From Betaproteobacteria bacterium (GTDB lineage: Bacteria > Pseudomonadota > Gammaproteobacteria > Burkholderiales > SG8-39): 6,444 bases of DNA. Shown in pieces: positions 5,414 through 6,444 of the stretch (the first letter of the stretch is position 1; every line of letters begins with the position of its first letter). The DNA is taken from the NCBI GenBank assembly GCA_019509895.1, contig JAEKLK010000067.1, positions 1-6,444 of the forward strand, read 5' to 3'. The position numbers and the translations under genes are program-made. The notes under the pieces were generated by a model. The model saw only the letters and a program-made list of their open reading frames with translations. It searched no databases and was not told where the DNA came from.

Positions 5414-6154
5414 TTGCGACTCGAAGGCAAGGCGGCGCTCGTCACGGGCGGTGGCCGCGGCATTGGCCAGGCGATCGCGGTGCGCCTGTCGCGCGAGGGC
5501 GCGCGCGTGGCGATCGTCGGTCCGCACGCCGAGACGCTCGCCGACACCGTCGCCAAGGGAAAGGGCATCGAGGCACTCCTGGGCGACGTGACGAAGAAGA
5601 ACGACGACGACAACGCCGTCGCTTCGGTGATGCGCAACTTTGGCCGGCTCGATGTGCTGGTGAACAATGCCGGCGGTACCGATCCGAAGCCGTTCGACGA
5701 AAAGACCGCCGCCGACTGGATGAGGAGCTACGAGCTGAACGTCGTCAGCGCCTTCCTCTGCGCTCAGGCGGCCGCGCCGCACATGCTGGCGGCCAAGGGC
5801 GGCAGCATCATCAACATCGCCTCGGTGCGCGGCTTGGAGCACTGCGGCCGCGAGCAGATCATGGATTACTCGGCCGCCAAGGCGGCGATGGTCAGCTTCA
5901 CCATGACGCTCGCGAAGCAACTCGCCCCGCACATCCGGGTCAACGCGGTCGGTCCCGGGCACACCAAGACCGACATCTGGAAGAAGCTGTCCTCCGGCGT
6001 GCGCGACCGGATGCTCGAAGGCACGGCGCTCAAGCGCTTCGCCGAGCCGGAAGACATCGCCAACGCGGTACTTTTCTTCGCCTCCGACGAGGCAAGCTTC
6101 ATCACCGCCCAGCACCTGGTGGTGGACGGCGGCTTCCAGCTGAAGTCTGGCTAG
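5414..6154 (+). CDS. SDR-family oxidoreductase (SDR3), TTG start
   Basis: Classical short-chain dehydrogenase/reductase of 246 residues beginning at TTG 5414. Motifs seen: TGGGRGIG (11-18), Asp58-Val59, NNAG (84-87), and catalytic Asn109, Ser137, Tyr152 and Lys156; the C-terminus ends FITAQHLVVDGGFQLKSG. The Ser-Tyr distance is 15 residues, two more than in SDR1 and SDR2, because of a longer RGLEHCGREQIMDY loop beside the active site. The cofactor-selecting turn after the second strand reads Val-Gly-Pro-His (35-38), with neither the Asp of NAD-type nor the Arg of NADP-type enzymes, so preference is unclear. The segment DVTKKNDDDNAV (58-69) is unusually charged. The frame is open far upstream inside SDR2, but that part is an out-of-frame reading of SDR2 and not protein. 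It is the second gene of the SDR2-SDR3 operon. The substrate cannot be deduced. Confidence 0.93.
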   Translation: MRLEGKAALVTGGGRGIGQAIAVRLSREGARVAIVGPHAETLADTVAKGKGIEALLGDVTKKNDDDNAVASVMRNFGRLDVLVNNAGGTDPKPFDEKTAADWMRSYELNVVSAFLCAQAAAPHMLAAKGGSIINIASVRGLEHCGREQIMDYSAAKAAMVSFTMTLAKQLAPHIRVNAVGPGHTKTDIWKKLSSGVRDRMLEGTALKRFAEPEDIANAVLFFASDEASFITAQHLVVDGGFQLKSG

Positions 6155-6242
6155 TCCTTGAGCTCGCTGCACGGCTTTCCGGCCGATGCCGTAGAAGAAG
6201 TACAGCTTTCCCTTCTGTCGCGATATAGACGCGATGCAACGG

Positions 6243-6444
6243 CTAGCGCACCCGCGCCATCGTGTGCGCGTCAACGTAGGCGCCCTCGCGAAACGCGTAT
6301 TTGCGGTGCGTGCCTTCGACCTCGAAGCCGAGGTTCTTGTACAGGCGCAGCGCCGGCTCGTTGTCGGTGTAGACGCTGAGCTCGAGGCGCGACAGGTTGA
6401 GCCAGTTGTCCGCGAGGTCGATCACCGCCTTCATGAGCGCGGTG
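6243..6444 (-). CDS. GNAT-family N-acetyltransferase, YhhY/AaaT-like (5' partial)
   Basis: Only the C-terminal 66 codons are inside the window; the gene continues past the right edge, so the ATG at 6434 is internal. The sequence TALMKAVIDLADNWL, then RLELSVYTDNEPALRLYKNLGFEVEGT and the ending YAFREGAYVDAHTMARV, aligns closely from memory with the C-terminus of E. coli YhhY (AaaT), an N-acetyltransferase acting on amino acids such as phenylalanine and methionine. The visible part covers the end of the acetyl-CoA helix, the strand and Asn/Tyr-containing segment that hold CoA, and the last strands of the fold. The RxxGxG motif would lie just outside the window. It is convergent with SDR3 across 88 bp and so is not part of that operon. 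The GNAT assignment is secure; the amino-acid substrate is an inference. Confidence 0.88.
   Translation of the reverse strand, partial: TALMKAVIDLADNWLNLSRLELSVYTDNEPALRLYKNLGFEVEGTHRKYAFREGAYVDAHTMARVR

Noticed and set aside
6218..6234. Small hairpin TCGCG-N7-CGCGA between SDR3 and the GNAT gene, as a terminator
   Set aside because: The stem is only five base pairs and no T-run follows on either strand, so it is not convincing.
6158..6379. Small plus-strand open frame after SDR3
   Set aside because: It overlaps the GNAT gene on the other strand, has a biased Arg/Ala composition and no ribosome binding site that I can see.

Overview
The window is GC-rich with dense, tightly packed genes. 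An outer-membrane MipA/OmpV-type barrel shows that the host is Gram-negative. The overall protein character (MipA plus a PagL-like half, MarR-GNAT fusion, signal-peptide-less ModA-like protein, several SDRs) fits a proteobacterium, most likely a betaproteobacterium. The lineage is an inference, not a proof.

Layout from left to right: (1) the 3' end of an outer-membrane gene whose product joins a MipA/OmpV barrel to a second, PagL-like barrel region (+, cut by the window start, ends 1129). (2) A ModA-like periplasmic-binding-fold protein (+, to 1784) that follows at once and whose conserved N-terminus has no standard start codon. (3) A short-chain dehydrogenase/reductase, SDR1 (-, 1781-2539), meeting it tail to tail over a shared CTAG. 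(4) A 64-bp divergent intergenic region with a clean inverted repeat, TACTTG-N7-CAAGTA, a likely operator. (5) A MarR-GNAT fusion protein (+, 2604-3542). (6) A membrane-bound GGDEF diguanylate cyclase (-, 3520-4593), overlapping the previous gene by 23 bp tail to tail. (7) A 41-bp divergent promoter gap. (8) Two SDRs, SDR2 and SDR3, in a tight operon (+, 4635-5402 and 5414-6154). (9) The C-terminal part of a YhhY/AaaT-like GNAT acetyltransferase (-, 6243 to the window end).

The gene order suggests a small accessory metabolic neighbourhood. Three unrelated-looking SDRs with different predicted cofactor loops (Arg, Asp, and an unusual Gly-Pro-His) flank a MarR-type regulator that probably controls its own gene and SDR1 through the operator between them. 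No substrate can be deduced. The diguanylate cyclase and the two ends look like ordinary chromosomal neighbours. There is no sign of mobile elements, CRISPR arrays, rRNA or tRNA genes. No convincing new multi-gene system is visible. The points most worth following are the fused outer-membrane protein, the startless ModA-like gene that begins at a shifty UUU-UAA stop, and the MarR operator.
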